Positions 24,760 through 34,250 are shown, counted from the stretch's first letter. The stretch is DNA of 57,311 nucleotides from Candidatus Onthocola gallistercoris (GCA_018715345.1 DVLT01000057.1:1-57311); one strand, 5' to 3'. The notes: generated by a model not told the origin, from the sequence alone. Made by a program: numbers and translations.

Positions 24760-26058
24760 TTATCTGTGCAGTCCCGCCAGATGGTAGATAAACTGCTGCG
24801 CTGTCCGGCCGGAACGGCCGCCATGGGACAGTTCCCATTTCAGCGCCTCCGCTGCCACCTCTTCTTCCGATACGGTGATATGGTAACGTTTTGCCAACAC
24901 TTTGGTTATCTCCAGATATTCTTTCTGATTCGGTGCGCCATAATAGATGGTCTCGCCAAAACGGGTGGACAATGAGAGCCTCTCCTGCATGGAATCACCG
25001 CCGTGGACATCATCCACTGCCTGCTTTCTGTCTGCCCAGGTTTCCTTGATGATATGCCGACGGTTTGATGTGGCATAGATGACCACATTGTCTGGTTTAG
25101 TCTCCAGACCGCCTTCGATGATGGCTTTTAAATATTTGTATTCGATCTCAAATTCTTCAAAAGACAGATCGTCCATATAAAGGATAAATTTGTAATTCCG
25201 ATTTTTGATCTGGGCCAGCACATCGGAAATATACTTGAATTGATGTTTATATATCTCGATCATCCGGAGCCCGTCTTTATAATATTCGTTGAGGATTGCT
25301 TTGATGCTGGTGGACTTGCCTGTCCCGCTGTCGCCGTACAGCAGTACGTTATTGGCTTTATAGCCATTGATGAGGGCTTGCGTATTTCCGGTCAGTTTCT
25401 TTTTCTGGATCTCATATCCCACCAGGTCCTCCAAAAGCACCGGATCCGTCCGGGTGATGGGCGCAATGCCGACTGTCCCGTTATCTTCCACCAATTTGAA
25501 TGCCCGGTGCAAGCCAAACTTTCCCACACCATAGGCTTTATAAAATCCCGTAAGGGCATCGTACATCTGATGCACATTTTCTGCTCCGCCAAGGGCGCCA
25601 TTCAATTCACAAATGCTCTCCCTCAAACGGCTGCCATAGATGGCCGCCCGGTCATCCGCCGCCTTAAAATCCCGGATCATACTGATAAAATGGACGCCAA
25701 AGGCCTTTTCCACCGCATCCCAATCCATCTGGTAAGCTTCTTTAAAAATCCGAAGGTCATGCAGCGCCAACTCGTTCAAGCTTCCTTCGATGGCTCCCAC
25801 TTTCTCGCAGGACATACTGAAAGCATTTTCATTGGTCGTCAAAAGATGGGTCAGATAGCCATGCCAAAGATTCCCGTGAAAGCCATGACTGCGGGCAATG
25901 GTCACGATATCATTGATGCAGCGGTACAGCTTATCCACCAATTCCCCCTTGTCCGCATCCGGTCTGTCATAATTGTTGGCGACCAACGCCATATCCTGAA
26001 AAATAGTTTCTTTGAAATTCCGATATAAGATCAGTTCATGACTGCGTATACGTTCCAT
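24760..26058 (-). CDS. DUF815-type AAA ATP-binding protein
   Basis: A 432-residue cytosolic ATPase. The first half is helical and without known motifs. The ATPase core has Walker A LLYGDSGTGKSTS near residue 245 and Walker B KFILYMDDLSFEEFE near 292, then the sensor-like VIYATSNRRHI near 327. Family members are ring-type P-loop proteins of unknown role. The start ATG shares its A with the pheA stop (TAATG), so it is co-translated with pheA and ends the long folate/pheA operon. Confidence 0.85.
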   Translation of the reverse strand: MERIRSHELILYRNFKETIFQDMALVANNYDRPDADKGELVDKLYRCINDIVTIARSHGFHGNLWHGYLTHLLTTNENAFSMSCEKVGAIEGSLNELALHDLRIFKEAYQMDWDAVEKAFGVHFISMIRDFKAADDRAAIYGSRLRESICELNGALGGAENVHQMYDALTGFYKAYGVGKFGLHRAFKLVEDNGTVGIAPITRTDPVLLEDLVGYEIQKKKLTGNTQALINGYKANNVLLYGDSGTGKSTSIKAILNEYYKDGLRMIEIYKHQFKYISDVLAQIKNRNYKFILYMDDLSFEEFEIEYKYLKAIIEGGLETKPDNVVIYATSNRRHIIKETWADRKQAVDDVHGGDSMQERLSLSTRFGETIYYGAPNQKEYLEITKVLAKRYHITVSEEEVAAEALKWELSHGGRSGRTAQQFIYHLAGLHR

Positions 26059-27200
26059 TATGATTCAACTCCTGTGTAATTGCCTAAAATCCGAAAATGT
26101 TCCGTCTCTGAACGAATGCCATGAAGTGCATTTCTGACGGTCTGTTCCTGAAGATTACCGGTAAAATCAATGAAAAACCGGTACTGCCACTTTTGGCCTT
26201 TGATGGGTCTGGATTCGATCTTTGACATATTCAGGCCGTTAAAGATAAAATGGGCCAAAATATTGTAAAGCGTACCGCTGGTATGGGGCAGCTCGAAACA
26301 GATACTGATCTTGTCCGCCTGTTGTTCAAATACCCTGGGATGGGTGATGATGACAAAACGGGTGGAATTGTTGTCTATGTCATTCAGGCACGGTTTCAAC
26401 ACTTCCAATCCGAAATTTTTAGCTGCCTGCATACTGGCTATGGCTGCCTGTCCCGGATCTTTATCATCCCGGACTTTTTTGGCCGCTTCCGCCGTATTCT
26501 GCAGGCTGACCTGATGCCAGTCTCTGTGCTCATCCAGAAATCTGCCGCACTGCATCAGTCCCTGGGGATGGGAGTAAACCGTGTGGATATCTTCCAACTT
26601 TGTCCCCGGCAATGCCAAAAGCGCATGTTCCACTTTGAGGATATATTCGCCCACGATATGGTTATGATACGCTTCCAGCAGATCATATACATCCATAACG
26701 CCTCCGGTGGAGGAATTTTCTATGGGAAGCACGCCGTAATCTGCCTCACCGCTGTTGACCGCTTCCACCGCATCTCCAAACGTCTGAACATGAAAACTTT
26801 CCACCGACTCGCCAAAATAGCCTTCCAACGCCTGCTGGGCATAGGCACCCGGCACCCCCGTGTAAACCACCCGCGTGGCCGGTGAAAAATCCGGGATATA
26901 AGGGGCAAATCCGAAGGTTTCTGTCGTCTCTGTGGCCAGTCTTTGATACTGGAGCATCCGACTGATGGACATGATATGCCGGTAAAGGGACTCGATCCCC
27001 TGCCGGTTAAATTCTGTCGTTGCCAGCTCCGTCACCTTTGCGATCTTTTCATCTTCCCTTTTTTTATCCTGGACAGCTTTGCCAACGCCCCGTTTATAAG
27101 CGGCCACCGACTCGGATACTTTCATACGTTCTTCAAATAATCCCACGATCTTTTCATCGATCCGGTCAATTTCATCTCTCAGCTTTTTTAAATCTTCCAT
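26058..27200 (-). CDS. pheA: Bifunctional chorismate mutase / prephenate dehydratase
   Basis: A 380-residue P-protein making phenylpyruvate from chorismate. Residues 1-90 are an AroQ chorismate mutase (LRDEIDRIDEKIVGLFEERM, then Lys and Glu in the active-site helix). Residues 105-285 are the dehydratase with GVPGAYAQQA and the DNNSTRFVII block. The C-terminal ACT domain has TSGTLYNILAHF and the ESRP motif of phenylalanine feedback sites. The ATG at 27200 is preferred; a TTG four codons earlier lacks a properly spaced ribosome site. Confidence 0.95.
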   Translation of the reverse strand: MEDLKKLRDEIDRIDEKIVGLFEERMKVSESVAAYKRGVGKAVQDKKREDEKIAKVTELATTEFNRQGIESLYRHIMSISRMLQYQRLATETTETFGFAPYIPDFSPATRVVYTGVPGAYAQQALEGYFGESVESFHVQTFGDAVEAVNSGEADYGVLPIENSSTGGVMDVYDLLEAYHNHIVGEYILKVEHALLALPGTKLEDIHTVYSHPQGLMQCGRFLDEHRDWHQVSLQNTAEAAKKVRDDKDPGQAAIASMQAAKNFGLEVLKPCLNDIDNNSTRFVIITHPRVFEQQADKISICFELPHTSGTLYNILAHFIFNGLNMSKIESRPIKGQKWQYRFFIDFTGNLQEQTVRNALHGIRSETEHFRILGNYTGVES

Positions 27201-27237
27201 GTTATCTTCCAAGCTCCTGTCTCATGTCCGTAATATA

Positions 27238-28224
27238 TCAAATTTCAAATGTTTCTTCCAATTTTCTGCGCAGGTCGTCCTTCTCTTCTTCCGAAATGAA
27301 CGCGCCATCTATGGCATTCAAATTCATCTGATAGACATCTTCTTTTGAAAATCCCAGATACTTCATCAGCCGCCGGTATTCCTGTTTCAAAGTGGTTCCG
27401 GATACCTTCTGATGATCCGATCCAACACATACCCGTATGCCTGCGTCATAAAGTTTCCGGATGGGATGCTTGCCGTAAGCCGGCACCAGATCCAAACGGA
27501 TATTGGTCAGAGGGCACATCTCCAGCGGTATCCTTTTTTCCCTCATCTTTTCCAAAAGGCCAGGATCTTCCATGAGCTTCACACTTTGACTGATCCTGCG
27601 GGCGCCATGATCGATGGCTTTGGCAATGCTCTGAGTATTATACTCTCCGGCATGGATGGTGAAGGGAATATGCTCATCCTGTATCAACCGGAACATCCAG
27701 TCACAGGCATCTGTTTCATATAACTTTTCATCAATAAAAATGTCCAGACCGCATACGCCCCGGCCCAGAAACTTCTCCGCCTCCACAATGGTCTCAAAGG
27801 TTTCCCTCTCATCCATAGCCGGATGGATGGACAAGAGCAGATTAGCCTTGATATTCCGGCTGTTGCGCATGCCTCTCTGTATACCTTCCACTGCCGCTTC
27901 CACTGCCGCGTCCTGCCGCATCCCACGGGTCGTGCACTGGGATGGCACAAACCGGATCTCCGTATACAAGACCCCCTGTGCATCCAGATCCTGCACCAGT
28001 TCACTGACGGTCTGCCGGATGGATCTGCGATCCTGCAGAATCCAGTCTGTCATGTCACATAATTCATAATATTCTGACCGATCCACACATTTATCCGGCG
28101 CCATCAGATAACTTTCCAGTTCTTTTGCATTATAGGTTGGCAGAGGAACGCCCTGTTCTTTTGCATACGCCACGATCGTTTCCGGCCTGAGCGAACCGGA
28201 CAGATGTACATGAATATCAATCAT
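27238..28224 (-). CDS. Adenosine-deaminase-like amidohydrolase with altered active site
   Basis: A 328-residue TIM-barrel protein of the adenosine deaminase family. HVHLSGSL near residue 5 gives the first two zinc His, HAGE near 190 the third His and the catalytic Glu, and CPLTNIRLD near 235 matches the CPTSN block. Two positions that define true deaminases differ: the catalytic His of RIGHG is Gln (RISQS near 209), and the Asp-Asp of NTDDP is Asp-His (GSDHQKV near 270). The zinc Asp survives. It therefore may act on another substrate or be inactive. It overlaps the folB-folK gene by 8 bases within the folate operon. Confidence 0.8.
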   Translation of the reverse strand: MIDIHVHLSGSLRPETIVAYAKEQGVPLPTYNAKELESYLMAPDKCVDRSEYYELCDMTDWILQDRRSIRQTVSELVQDLDAQGVLYTEIRFVPSQCTTRGMRQDAAVEAAVEGIQRGMRNSRNIKANLLLSIHPAMDERETFETIVEAEKFLGRGVCGLDIFIDEKLYETDACDWMFRLIQDEHIPFTIHAGEYNTQSIAKAIDHGARRISQSVKLMEDPGLLEKMREKRIPLEMCPLTNIRLDLVPAYGKHPIRKLYDAGIRVCVGSDHQKVSGTTLKQEYRRLMKYLGFSKEDVYQMNLNAIDGAFISEEEKDDLRRKLEETFEI

Positions 28225-29050
28225 TTGTCCTTTCCCCTTTCTTTAACGCCATATATAACTGGTGAACCGTTTTCCCCAGGACCGGGTGCCTGAACCATCC
28301 GCCGATCTCATCGAGGGGGCCCAGTACAAATGCCCGGTTTTCCATATCGATGTGAGGAATGGTCAATTCCTCCGTATCCACCACTTGGCTTCCGTAAAAA
28401 ATCAGATCCAGATCCAGTGTTCTCGGTCCCCATCGTATGATCCGCTCTCTGCAGCAGGCTTTTTCAATATCATGCAGCTTTTGGAGCAAAATATGGGGCG
28501 GGAGAAAAGTTTCCAACCGGATGGCGCCGTTGATAAATGACGGCTGCTGTGTATAACCATAGGGTTCCGTTTCCACAAGTTGTGACAAAGCCTGTATACG
28601 TATCCCCGGTATTTTCCCGAGCAATTCCACTGCCTGCCTTATATATCCTTCCCGGTCGCCCATATTGCTGCCCACGCTCAAAAACACCTGTTCCCAATGT
28701 CTTTCCATCTCGACCCAAACCGTTTCAAAAGGCAGGCCGATGGGCGCCTGGGGCTTTTCCAATTTTATGCGGATACCTCGCACCAAAGGATAGGTTTTCA
28801 GCAGATGCTCACACAAAAAGGCGGCCGCCCCTTCGATCAATTTAAAGGTGCGGTTCTCCATGCAAGCCTTTATCTCATGACAGACAGCCCCATAATCCAC
28901 GGATGCTTCCAATCGGTCGCCATGGGCTGCCTCCCAAGTATCCAGATACAGCTCAGCCGATATGTAAAAGGGCTGACCTAGTTTTGTTTCCTCTTCAAAC
29001 ACACCGTGTCTTGCAAATACTTCCAGTCTCCGGATGTTGATCTTATCCAT
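28217..29050 (-). CDS. folK: Fused dihydroneopterin aldolase / HPPK (FolB-FolK)
   Basis: A 277-residue bifunctional folate enzyme. Residues 1-117 are FolB: RRLEVFARHGVFEEET, with VDYGAVC and the catalytic Lys in LEKPQAPIG. Residues 120-277 are FolK: FLSVGSNMGDREGYI, then QALSQLVETEPYG, and the pyrophosphokinase signature RWGPRTLDLDLIFYG. Together they turn dihydroneopterin into hydroxymethyl-dihydropterin diphosphate. The ATG at 29050 is preferred over one eight codons upstream because GAGGGGATAAAAAAG precedes it. Confidence 0.94.
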   Translation of the reverse strand: MDKINIRRLEVFARHGVFEEETKLGQPFYISAELYLDTWEAAHGDRLEASVDYGAVCHEIKACMENRTFKLIEGAAAFLCEHLLKTYPLVRGIRIKLEKPQAPIGLPFETVWVEMERHWEQVFLSVGSNMGDREGYIRQAVELLGKIPGIRIQALSQLVETEPYGYTQQPSFINGAIRLETFLPPHILLQKLHDIEKACCRERIIRWGPRTLDLDLIFYGSQVVDTEELTIPHIDMENRAFVLGPLDEIGGWFRHPVLGKTVHQLYMALKKGERTND

Positions 29051-29066
29051 CTTTTTTATCCCCTCT

Positions 29067-29873
29067 TCAAACATCCCGGATGGCCTCGGTCATGATGACT
29101 GCCCTCCGGTTTGCCAGAATATCATGCACTCTTATGAAACTGACACCGGCCAAAACCGCCATCACAGTGGTCGCCAGTGTTCCTTCCACCCGCTGATCCG
29201 ACGGGGTTTGGAGGGTCAGACCGATCATGGACTTTCTGGAAGTCCCCAAAAGCACCGGAACATCAAAGCTGTTAAAGGTATCCAAATGTTTCATGACCAG
29301 CAGATTCTGTTCCAAGGTTTTTCCAAATCCAACTCCTGGATCAAGGATGATCCGGTCTTTTCCGATGCCGGCGCGCTCTGCTAAAGTCATGGTCTCTTCC
29401 AGATCTTTCAGACAGTCCTTCACAAACTCATCATAATCCGGTTCTGGCCGGTTGTGCATCAGACAACAGGCCGCGCCTGAACGGGCGATCACCGTGCCCA
29501 TTTGGCTGTCGTATTTCAGTCCCCATATATCATTGATCAGATCCGCTCCGGCTTCCAACGCTGCTTGAGCCACAGCGGATTTATAGGTATCCACGGACAC
29601 AGGCACATCAAAACGTTTTTTTATCTCCCGGATCACCGGAAGGATACGCCGGATCTCTTCCTCATCGGATATCTGTGTATACCCCGGCCGGGTGGACTCT
29701 CCGCCCACATCGATGATATCGGCGCCTTCGCTGATCATCGTCTCAACCCGCTTTAAAGCAGCATCCAGACTGTCATAACTTCCGCCATCGGAAAATGAAT
29801 CCGGCGTCATATTCAGTATGCCCATTATATAAGTGTGATGTCTCGTGTCAAAATCTCGATTTCCAATTCTCAT
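29067..29873 (-). CDS. folP: Dihydropteroate synthase
   Basis: A 268-residue enzyme that joins the pterin diphosphate to p-aminobenzoate; it is the sulfonamide target. TYIMGILNMTPDSFSDGG near residue 14 and DIIDVGGESTRPG near 54 are the two PROSITE patterns of the family. GTSRKSMIG near 210 and FIRVHD near 250 bind the pterin diphosphate. It lies between the HD hydrolase and folB-folK genes, spaced by under 20 bases. Confidence 0.96.
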   Translation of the reverse strand: MRIGNRDFDTRHHTYIMGILNMTPDSFSDGGSYDSLDAALKRVETMISEGADIIDVGGESTRPGYTQISDEEEIRRILPVIREIKKRFDVPVSVDTYKSAVAQAALEAGADLINDIWGLKYDSQMGTVIARSGAACCLMHNRPEPDYDEFVKDCLKDLEETMTLAERAGIGKDRIILDPGVGFGKTLEQNLLVMKHLDTFNSFDVPVLLGTSRKSMIGLTLQTPSDQRVEGTLATTVMAVLAGVSFIRVHDILANRRAVIMTEAIRDV

Positions 29874-29882
29874 ATATGCTCC

Positions 29883-30419
29883 TTAGTAAATGATCGTCTG
29901 TATTTTTCTGTCCTCCGGCCAATAACATGCCCCGGATGCGGGGCAATCATAACAGCGTCGGGACAACTTATCTGCCTGATATAAAATCTCCGCCAGTTTC
30001 CAGGCCGGATCCTTTGGCATCGTTTCTGCCTGCATGCCATCTGTCTTTTGGGTGGACCGGTGCCCGGCCACTGCCCCACATATCCAACCGGCTTCCTCAG
30101 AACTGTAACCGGCTTCCGGCAGTATCTGCTGCGCCAGTCTTTTCCCAGCCAAGGCATGGTCTGTGCCATCCCGGTACTGGGCGGCCCGCCCGATATCATG
30201 GATAAAAGCCATTCCATAAACCACATCCTTCGGAATGTCCAACTGCTGTTCCAGCGCAAGGATATAGGCGATCCGGGCCACATCCAGCAGATGATCCCAC
30301 CCGTGACGGCAAAATTCCCGGCCTCTTTCGTATATTTCCAGTGCCTGCATCTCCCTCTTATAAAGGGGATGTCCGCATAACCTTTCCAATCTGGGCATGG
30401 ATGCTCCGGATAAACTCAT
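29883..30419 (-). CDS. HD-domain phosphohydrolase in the folate operon, with C-terminal cysteine cluster
   Basis: A 178-residue metal-dependent phosphohydrolase. The HD signature is complete: a leading His in [11 protein letters not shown] near residue 42, [11 protein letters not shown] near 73, the later His in AGHRSTQK near 118, and Asp in [10 protein letters not shown] near 147. A tail [13 protein letters not shown] adds C-x2-C-x5-C, a possible metal or Fe-S site. Its start overlaps the folE stop by 4 bases and folP follows in 10. I infer that it might remove phosphate from dihydroneopterin triphosphate, a step with no other candidate here. Confidence 0.8.
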   Translation of the reverse strand: MSLSGASMPRLERLCGHPLYKREMQALEIYERGREFCRHGWDHLLDVARIAYILALEQQLDIPKDVVYGMAFIHDIGRAAQYRDGTDHALAGKRLAQQILPEAGYSSEEAGWICGAVAGHRSTQKTDGMQAETMPKDPAWKLAEILYQADKLSRRCYDCPASGACYWPEDRKIQTIIY

Positions 30420-30973
30420 GACCGGATCAGATCCAGAACTGTCCGCTGTTTTTCCAGATCATGCTGGAAACTTCCGCGGCACACATAGGTCAGCGTATGA
30501 GTCCCTGGCTTTTTTATCCCCCGCATGGTCATACACATATGCTCGGCCTCTATCACCACCATGACGCCTTCCGGAACCAGATGATCCATAATGGCATCTG
30601 CGATCTGGGCCGTCATCTGTTCCTGGATCTGTGGTCTCCGGGCAAATATATCCACTGTACGGGCCAGCTTGCTCAGTCCCACCACCCGTTCTTTCGGAAT
30701 ATAAGCAATGTGTGCCTTGCCATAAAAGGGGAGCAGGTGATGTTCACACATGGAATAAAAGGTAATATCCTTTTCCAGTATCATTTCGTTGTTCACTGCT
30801 GGAAAAGTCTTTTTCAGATGATCCGCTGCATCCATGGAAAGGCCGCCAAAGATCTCCGCTGACATCCTGGCAATGCGCTGGGGCGTTTCCTTAAGGCCTT
30901 CCCGGTCCACATCTTCTCCAATGCCTTCCATCCACAGTCGGATGGCCGACTCTATCTTTTTTTCATCTATCAT
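30416..30973 (-). CDS. folE: GTP cyclohydrolase I
   Basis: A 185-residue zinc enzyme that turns GTP into dihydroneopterin triphosphate, the entry to folate synthesis. The zinc Cys and catalytic His stand in [20 protein letters not shown] near residue 75, the other zinc Cys in [13 protein letters not shown] near 145. [20 protein letters not shown] near 100 is typical. A strong GGAGGAAACAGATC precedes the ATG. The gap to folC (30974-31068) is part of a palindromic repeat element. Confidence 0.96.
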   Translation of the reverse strand: MIDEKKIESAIRLWMEGIGEDVDREGLKETPQRIARMSAEIFGGLSMDAADHLKKTFPAVNNEMILEKDITFYSMCEHHLLPFYGKAHIAYIPKERVVGLSKLARTVDIFARRPQIQEQMTAQIADAIMDHLVPEGVMVVIEAEHMCMTMRGIKKPGTHTLTYVCRGSFQHDLEKQRTVLDLIRS

Positions 30974-31002
30974 GATCTGTTTCCTCCGAATTGGCTCTTC
31001 TC

Positions 31003-31124
31003 GCCGTGCCGGCTCCCTCCGCTGACGCTCCGCTCGCTCACGGGCATTCGCCCTATGGACAGCTTCGTCTACTCGGTCTCTTGCGCAAGCGCCTCGCCCT
31101 TGTAGACGAAGCTGTCCGCACGGC
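31003..31124 (-). repeat. Nested inverted-repeat element overlapping the end of folC
   Basis: Inner arms GGACAGCTTCGTCTAC (31057-31072) and GTAGACGAAGCTGTCC (31102-31117) are 16-base perfect inverted repeats around a 29-base loop that contains the palindrome CTTGCGCAAG. Outer arms GCCGTGC (31003-31009) and GCACGGC (31118-31124) bracket the whole element, including the CG-rich CGCTCCGCTCGCTCACGGG. This looks like a REP- or MITE-like mobile palindrome. It supplies the last codons and the stop of folC and the folC-folE spacer. There is no T-tract, so it is not a standard terminator. Confidence 0.7.
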
Positions 31125-32409
31125 TCGGTGCTTTCGTGAATATTATATCACAAATTGGGGCGATTGTTGACAGGGAACCGAAGCAGGCGATGATATCTTT
31201 TTCTGTTGCAGTTTCGTAGGCAATGCGAAGGGCTCCGGCCACATCTTTACCGTCTCTCACATTTTCAAAATATTTTTCCGCTGTTTTAGCCAGTTTTCCA
31301 CTGTCAAGTCCCCTGGGATGGTCTGGCCTAAAGGTGATCAGTCTGTCCCCTGTCGAAGCCATGATCTTTAAAATATTTTCATAATCCTTGTCTGCAAAAA
31401 CGCCCATGACAAGTATCTTCTTTTTATCCGGGAAATAGGCTTTTAGGCTTTCCGACAGACTTCTGGCTCCAGCGGGATTGTGGGCGCCATCCACGATCAC
31501 ATCCGGATGTCGGCTGATACGTTCAAAACGTCCTCGCCACACTGTTTTTAAAAGCCCCTCCCGGATCTGTCCCTCAGTGATCCCAGCGCCATCCTTATTC
31601 AGGCAGTCCACCGCATCCAGCGCTGTACAGGCATTTTTTATCTGATATCTTCCTGAAAGTTTTATGACCAGTCCTTTCCTATGCCGGTAGTCAAACACTT
31701 GTCTTTCCATGGCTTCTTCCCAAACCTTTAGCTGTCCCCAGTCGGTCTCTGTTACCGGACTGGCCGCATCCAAACAGGCATTTTCAAGGACTCTCATCAC
31801 AGTTTTCCCTTGACTGTAAAGGACACTCCGGCTGCCCGGCTTTATGATCCCCGCCTTTTGGGCTGCGATCTTCTCTTCCGTATCACCCAGAAAGGCCATA
31901 TGATCCAAAGAAATGGCTGTGATCACTGCCACCTGGGGAGGCGGGATAATATTGGTGGAATCCATCCTGCCGCCCATGCCGGTTTCCAGCACCACATAGT
32001 CACAGGACTCATCCCGAAAATACATAAACCCCATGGCAGTTTCCATCTCAAAAAGAGTGGGCGCCTCAAGCCCCCTATCCGTCATCCGGTCAGCTGCGGC
32101 TTTCAACTGCTCCACATATCGGGCGACCGCCTGTTTTTCAATATATCGTCCATTTATCTGGATCCTTTCCCGATAATCAAAAAGGGTGGGAGAAATGAAC
32201 CGGCCTGTACGAAAACCGGCTTCCCGTAAGATGCTGTCTATAAAGGCGCAGACCGACCCTTTTCCATTGGTCCCGGCCACATGGATAAAACGAAGATCTT
32301 TCTGTGGACAGTCCAGTTCATCCAGCAGCACCCCCATCCGCTCCAGTCCATAGACGCTTCCCCGGGTCTGAACCCGGCGGATATAGGTCATTGCTTCATC
32401 GAATGTCAT
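31069..32409 (-). CDS. folC: Folylpolyglutamate synthase / dihydrofolate synthase
   Basis: A 446-residue Mur-ligase-type enzyme that adds glutamate to dihydropteroate and folates. The P-loop is [16 protein letters not shown] near residue 42; [12 protein letters not shown] near 142 and [13 protein letters not shown] near 310 are the family blocks. The final 14 or so residues ([14 protein letters not shown]) are encoded by the palindromic element at 31003-31124 and show no family resemblance, so the natural C-terminus was probably replaced on insertion. Function should survive since this tail is variable. It follows rlmI by 8 bases. Confidence 0.94.
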   Translation of the reverse strand: MTFDEAMTYIRRVQTRGSVYGLERMGVLLDELDCPQKDLRFIHVAGTNGKGSVCAFIDSILREAGFRTGRFISPTLFDYRERIQINGRYIEKQAVARYVEQLKAAADRMTDRGLEAPTLFEMETAMGFMYFRDESCDYVVLETGMGGRMDSTNIIPPPQVAVITAISLDHMAFLGDTEEKIAAQKAGIIKPGSRSVLYSQGKTVMRVLENACLDAASPVTETDWGQLKVWEEAMERQVFDYRHRKGLVIKLSGRYQIKNACTALDAVDCLNKDGAGITEGQIREGLLKTVWRGRFERISRHPDVIVDGAHNPAGARSLSESLKAYFPDKKKILVMGVFADKDYENILKIMASTGDRLITFRPDHPRGLDSGKLAKTAEKYFENVRDGKDVAGALRIAYETATEKDIIACFGSLSTIAPICDIIFTKAPSRADSFVYKGEALAQETE

Positions 32410-32417
32410 ACTGCCAC

Positions 32418-33620
32418 CTACTTTTCATCACAGACTTGGAAGATATAGAACTTTAGATAGTAAGAATTGTCCGCAGACCAAAGGATCGGATGATCTGCTG
32501 CCTGGGTCCGAAACTCAACTTGGCGCAGTCGTCGGTGTACCCGATCCGCCGCCTGATGGATCGTCTGGGTAAACCGTTCAAAATCCATAAAATGAGAGCA
32601 GGAACACGTGATAAAATAGCCTCCGTCCTTCACCAATCTTAATCCTTGCATATTGATCTCCCGATAACCTTTCACCGCGTTCTTCACCGAACGTCTGGAC
32701 TTGGTAAAAGCAGGCGGATCTAAGATCACCAGGTCAAAACACTCACCTTCTGAAGTCAGCCGGGGCAGATAAGCAAATACATCTTCACATTCAAACCGGA
32801 CCGTGCCTTCAAGACCATTTAAACGGGCATTTTCCCTGGCCTGTTCCACCGCTGTCTCTGATGCATCCACGCCGATCACTTCCCTGGCGCCGGCGATCCC
32901 CGCATTCAGCGCAAAGGAACCGGTATGGGTAAAGCAGTCCAAAACTCTGGCGTCTTTGCACAGCCGCTGCATGGCTTTCCTATTTTCTTTCTGATCCAGA
33001 AAAAAGCCAGTCTTTTGGCCTTCTTTCACATCCACGATATATTTTACGCCGTTTTCCACGATGGGCACCCGCACATCAAAAGGCTCTCCAATGAAGCCTT
33101 TCACCGGCTCCATCCCCTCTTCTTTACGCACTTTGGCGTCGCTGCGTTCATAGACTCCCCGGATCGAGATCCCGTCTGCTTCCAGTATCTCCTTGAGTAT
33201 CCTTATGATGTCCGTTTTCATGCGGTCGATCCCCAATGCCAACGACTGGACGACTAAAACGTCAGAAAACTTGTCGATCACAAGCCCCGGCAGATAATCC
33301 GCTTCGCCGAATACGATCCGGCAGCTGGATGTATCGATGACCTTCTTTCGATATTCCCAGGCATTTTTAAGACGCATCCGCAAAAATGCCTCGTCAACCT
33401 CTTGATCCATATTGCGGGTCATCATCCGCACCCGGATCTTGGACTTTTGATTGATAAATCCTCTGCCCAAGGGATAGCCGTCAAAATCCCGGACCAGCAC
33501 CATGTCCCCGTTTGCATAATGTCCCATGACTGTATCTATCTCATTGTCAAATATCCAGAGTCCTCCGGATTTCAACAGACGACCTTCGCCTTTTTTCAAT
33601 GTTACAACTGCGTAACTCAT
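32418..33620 (-). CDS. RlmI-like class I SAM-dependent RNA methyltransferase
   Basis: A 400-residue protein of the COG1092 family. An N-terminal PUA domain (residues 1-75: LKSGGLWIFDNEID, DFDGYPLGRGFIN) binds RNA. A linker domain precedes the Rossmann methyltransferase: DQKENRKAM near 225, VLDCFTHTGSFALNA near 240 (SAM motif I), and DLVILDPPAFTKSRRSV near 305, followed by the conserved CSCSHF cysteine block. E. coli RlmI makes 5-methylcytosine in 23S rRNA; the exact target here is not certain. It heads the operon leading into folC. Confidence 0.88.
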   Translation of the reverse strand: MSYAVVTLKKGEGRLLKSGGLWIFDNEIDTVMGHYANGDMVLVRDFDGYPLGRGFINQKSKIRVRMMTRNMDQEVDEAFLRMRLKNAWEYRKKVIDTSSCRIVFGEADYLPGLVIDKFSDVLVVQSLALGIDRMKTDIIRILKEILEADGISIRGVYERSDAKVRKEEGMEPVKGFIGEPFDVRVPIVENGVKYIVDVKEGQKTGFFLDQKENRKAMQRLCKDARVLDCFTHTGSFALNAGIAGAREVIGVDASETAVEQARENARLNGLEGTVRFECEDVFAYLPRLTSEGECFDLVILDPPAFTKSRRSVKNAVKGYREINMQGLRLVKDGGYFITCSCSHFMDFERFTQTIHQAADRVHRRLRQVEFRTQAADHPILWSADNSYYLKFYIFQVCDEK

Positions 33621-33732
33621 CCATCCAACCTCTTCCTGATGTTTTTTTCTACTTTAACATCTGATTTATGTATAATCAAGATTTTTCAGTCAAATCCAGT
33701 ATAATTTGTCCGCCTTCCGTCATAATATATCT

Positions 33733-34122
33733 ATGAAGAAAAATTTTATTCTTTGTGGTCTGGCAGGTTGGTGTATGGAAGTACTGTGGACCGGACTGGG
33801 CTCCATAGTGTCACGTGACCCCAAGCTGACCTGCCGGACTTCTGTGTGGATGTTTCCGATCTACGGAATGGCTGCTTTTCTGGCTCCTTTCTGCAGACGG
33901 CTTCAGGGCAAAAATATTTTTTACAGAGGTGGATTTTATACCTTTTGCATCTTTGCCACAGAATATGCTACAGGTAGGGTTCTGAAAAAGCATGACCGCT
34001 GTCCATGGGATTACAGTAAGCAGCCAGCCAACATCCACGGCCTGATCAATCTATGCTATACGCCCCTCTGGTTTGGCGCTGGTCTGTTCTACGAACAGCT
34101 GCTGATGAGGGACGCAAAATGA
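33733..34122 (+). CDS. CmpB-type (putative ABC transporter type IV) small membrane protein
   Basis: About 129 residues, MKKNFILCGLAGWCMEVLWTG, with three or four hydrophobic segments. WCMEVLWTGLGS and the VWMFPIYGMAAFLAPF block resemble the PF06541-type membrane proteins often seen in Clostridia, for which no transport function has been proven. The start is uncertain: an ATG at 33733 without a clear ribosome site is chosen; a TTG at 33706 is in frame. It is divergent from the rlmI-like gene. Confidence 0.6.
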   Translation: MKKNFILCGLAGWCMEVLWTGLGSIVSRDPKLTCRTSVWMFPIYGMAAFLAPFCRRLQGKNIFYRGGFYTFCIFATEYATGRVLKKHDRCPWDYSKQPANIHGLINLCYTPLWFGAGLFYEQLLMRDAK

Positions 34123-34250
34123 AAAAATACTGCCTGATCAAAGGCTGTATATCAAAGACATCTGTTCCGGATACGACGCATATCTGCGCTACTCCATCCG
34201 CCAGATGTCTTTTTCCTTTTCCCCTTGAAAAAGCTGACGTTGCCCTATAA
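34119..34250 (+). CDS. Possible small ORF coupled to the preceding gene (43 aa)
   Basis: The ATG overlaps the previous stop (ATGA) with GAGG upstream. The product MKKYCLIKGCISKTSVPD is short, cysteine-containing and without family resemblance. It extends into the promoter of the next gene, which speaks against it. Listed as a weak candidate only. Confidence 0.2.
   Translation: MKKYCLIKGCISKTSVPDTTHICATPSARCLFPFPLEKADVAL

Noticed and set aside
31003-31124. Ordinary terminator between folC and folE
   Set aside because: No T-tract on either side, nested arms, and it lies inside the folC reading frame; a repeat element fits better.
34119-34250. Firm annotation of a 43-residue protein
   Set aside because: It runs into the promoter of the next gene and has no family resemblance; kept only as a weak candidate.
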